Origin: Deltaproteobacteria bacterium
Lineage (GTDB): Bacteria; Desulfobacterota; Binatia; Binatales; Binataceae
DNA length: 6,656 nucleotides
Assembly: GCA_021786815.1 (NCBI GenBank)
Contig: JAJYMR010000116.1
Coordinates: forward strand, 1-6,656
Direction of reading: 5' to 3'
A model generated the notes under the pieces. It saw only the letters and a program-made list of their open reading frames with translations. It was not told the origin of the DNA and searched no databases. This document shows, piece after piece, positions 5,531 to 6,656 of this stretch. The translations under genes were made by a program, and so were the position numbers. The stretch's first letter is position 1. Each line of letters starts with the position of its first letter.

Positions 5531-6379
5531 ATGACCCGAAGCACTTGTCTGCGCATGGCAGGATCGCTGGTGGCGGTGATGGTCGCGGTTCTTTTGCTGG
5601 CATCGCCGCCGGGCTTTTCGCGCTCCAGGCATGGGACAAAGCACAAGCCGACACCCACACCGACGCCGACGCCAACTCCCACTCCGGCCCCTACGCCGGT
5701 GACCAAGCTCTGGAACTTCGATCAGGACAAACCGAATCAGGTCGCGGCCGGATGGACTGCGCTAGAGGGCGACTGGCAGGTGATGCCCGACATGACGGCG
5801 CCGAGCGCGCCAAACGTCTTCGGTCTGCCTCCGGGACGGCTAATCGCTTCGCTCACTCACATGCTGGATTACCATACGATGGCGATTGTGAGCGATCCGA
5901 CGGAGTATTCGGATTTCACCGTCAAGGCCGACTTCAAGCCCGTGAAGGGCTACTTCGACTGCTCGGGAGGAATCGTCCTGCGCTACGTAGATCCGAACGA
6001 TTATTACGTGCTGGCGGTTGGATGCCCGAGCGATTACTTCCAGTTCCTGAGCGTCATCAAGGGCAACGTCTCTCTGCTCAAGCAGCAGGTGGTCCCGACC
6101 GACACGAACGCCTGGTACAAGCTCAAGGTCGAGGCGCAGGGCAACAAATTCACCTGCTACGACAACGACAAGATGATCTTCGACGTCACGGATTCGAAGA
6201 TCGCCAAGGGACGGCTCGGCCTATGGGCGGCCAACGATTCGCAGGCGCGCTTCGACAACTTCACGATAGTATTGCCACTCGGCGAAGGTGGCGAAGGCAC
6301 CGAGGGCGAGGCCGCGCCGGGCACGATGCCGCCGCCACCGCCGCCGCCACCACCGATGCCGTCCGCGCCGGCTCCCTAA
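5531..6379 (+). CDS. Exported protein with Thr-Pro linker and LamG/DUF1080-like beta-sandwich domain
   Basis: A 282-residue protein of unknown function. The N-terminus has arginines at 3 and 8 and a hydrophobic stretch (about 10-24), so it is exported or anchored as a signal anchor. There is no lipobox cysteine. After a basic segment comes an alternating Thr-Pro linker (40-56). The domain at about 58-250 has motifs typical of concanavalin-like jelly rolls of the DUF1080/LamG type: LWNFDQ (60-65), GWTALEGDWQV (74-84), YSDFTVKADFKP (126-137), GGIVLRYVDPNDYYVLAV (146-163), WYKLKVEAQGNKFTCY (195-210), and KGRLGLWAANDSQARFDNFTI (226-246). Such domains often bind or process polysaccharides, but I see no catalytic signature, so no activity is assigned. 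The C-terminus has a Gly/Glu linker (251-260) and nine prolines (267-275). I chose the ATG at 5531 for its GGAG-type ribosome site and the immediate signal sequence; an in-frame ATG at 5486 and a start at 5402 lack both. The gene is transcribed divergently from the dcw cluster. Confidence 0.85.
   Translation: MTRSTCLRMAGSLVAVMVAVLLLASPPGFSRSRHGTKHKPTPTPTPTPTPTPAPTPVTKLWNFDQDKPNQVAAGWTALEGDWQVMPDMTAPSAPNVFGLPPGRLIASLTHMLDYHTMAIVSDPTEYSDFTVKADFKPVKGYFDCSGGIVLRYVDPNDYYVLAVGCPSDYFQFLSVIKGNVSLLKQQVVPTDTNAWYKLKVEAQGNKFTCYDNDKMIFDVTDSKIAKGRLGLWAANDSQARFDNFTIVLPLGEGGEGTEGEAAPGTMPPPPPPPPPMPSAPAP
5648..5698 (+). repeat. Degenerate hexanucleotide tract encoding the Thr-Pro linker
   Basis: The tract consists of alternating proline (CCN) and threonine (ACN) codons for residues 40-56 of the exported protein, with one Ala interruption. 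Third positions vary freely (A, C, G, T), so the amino-acid pattern rather than the DNA repeat appears to be conserved. Thr-Pro linkers are typically extended, stiff spacers between a membrane anchor and an extracytoplasmic domain. Confidence 0.8.
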
Positions 6380-6431
6380 GCGCGGCGCATCTTTTCGGGC
6401 GCGGTGCTTGAACCGGGGCGCCGCGCCGTTT
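6380..6431 (+). terminator. Possible terminator hairpin between the two plus-strand genes
   Basis: GCGCGGCGC (6380-6388) starts directly after the TAA stop and is the exact reverse complement of GCGCCGCGC (6418-6426). The loop is 29 bases and a short T run (6429-6431) follows. The long loop and weak T tract make intrinsic termination uncertain; in DNA this GC-rich the match could be chance. Confidence 0.3.
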
Positions 6432-6444
6432 AGTCTGAGCCTCG

Positions 6445-6656
6445 ATGCAGGAAGACGTGCAGGAAAACCAGGCCAACCAAGCCAATGTCGAAGTCGAGCC
6501 TATCAAGGGCTTTGGATTTTTCGCGGAAATACTCAACGGGCTCGGCGTGTTGCTCGGGCTTGCCCTGCTCTGGCTTCTCGAGGGTATCCGGAATTCGTTT
6601 TTCCGGCTGCTCGATCGGATGAACCTGAAGCCGTGTCCGAGGAGAGGAACCGCTTT
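6445..6656 (+). CDS. Small single-pass membrane protein, partial (3' end outside window)
   Basis: An open reading frame of 70 complete codons with no stop before the window ends. I do not recognise the family. The N-terminus is polar and rich in Gln, Asn and Glu (about 1-18). One hydrophobic segment follows (about 29-47, ILNGLGVLLGLALLWLL), then a basic amphipathic stretch (IRNSFFRLLDRMNLKPCPRR). An in-frame TGA at 6436-6438 makes the ATG at 6445 the first possible start, although its ribosome site is poor (a TGAG 5 bases upstream). Codon use is GC-biased like the neighbours. It lies 65 bases after the exported-protein gene on the same strand, so co-transcription is possible if the intervening hairpin does not terminate. 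The basic side after the segment suggests that the C-terminal part is cytoplasmic. Confidence 0.6.
   Translation, partial: MQEDVQENQANQANVEVEPIKGFGFFAEILNGLGVLLGLALLWLLEGIRNSFFRLLDRMNLKPCPRRGTA

Noticed and set aside
6328..6360. GC-rich CCG/CCA repeat at the 3' end of the exported-protein gene as a microsatellite or phase-variation tract
   Set aside because: The units are 3-base codons with mixed third positions, so length change would not shift the frame. It is a polyproline coding tract.
5545..6411. Alternative plus-strand frame of 288 codons inside the exported-protein gene
   Set aside because: The other frame has a signal sequence, a Thr-Pro linker and a coherent beta-sandwich domain. 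This frame is an Arg/Gly/Ala-rich shadow.

Overview
The window is GC-rich DNA from a Gram-negative-type bacterium. It carries the start of a division and cell wall (dcw/mra) gene cluster on the minus strand and two poorly characterised genes on the plus strand. The cluster order is mraZ-rsmH-ftsL-ftsI-murE. MurE has the DNPR signature of meso-diaminopimelate-adding enzymes, and FtsI carries a single C-terminal PASTA domain. Together with the very GC-biased codon use and the secreted protein with a Thr-Pro linker, this fits an uncultured deltaproteobacterial-like lineage (Desulfobacterota, Binatota or similar). That placement is an inference and is weak.

Minus strand, read from right to left (5380 down to 11): a candidate promoter, a leader with a row of GTGGG boxes spaced exactly 10 bp apart (a MraZ operator), then mraZ, rsmH, ftsL, ftsI and murE. 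The genes are tightly packed. mraZ and rsmH are 9 bases apart, and the next three junctions are 4-base ATGA or GTGA stop/start overlaps. Transcription probably continues past position 1 into the next cluster gene (murF would be expected). The products work together: MraZ is the cluster regulator, RsmH methylates 16S rRNA, FtsL and FtsI belong to the septal divisome, and MurE adds the third amino acid of the peptidoglycan stem peptide.

Positions 5308-5530 form a divergent intergenic region with an AT-richer core. It holds the candidate mra promoter and a candidate plus-strand promoter. I see no RNA gene there.

Plus strand: 5531-6379 encodes an exported or membrane-anchored protein. It has a signal sequence, a (Thr-Pro)n linker, a predicted beta-sandwich (LamG/DUF1080-like) domain and a polyproline tail. 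A GC-rich inverted repeat follows. A second gene begins at 6445 and runs off the window; it encodes a small protein with one membrane segment.

Most of the window is a conventional dcw cluster. The points most worth following are the MraZ box array and the start-codon revision it supports, atypical residues in otherwise invariant MurE motifs, and the unassigned secreted protein. I see no CRISPR array, tRNA, rRNA, insertion sequence or defence system.
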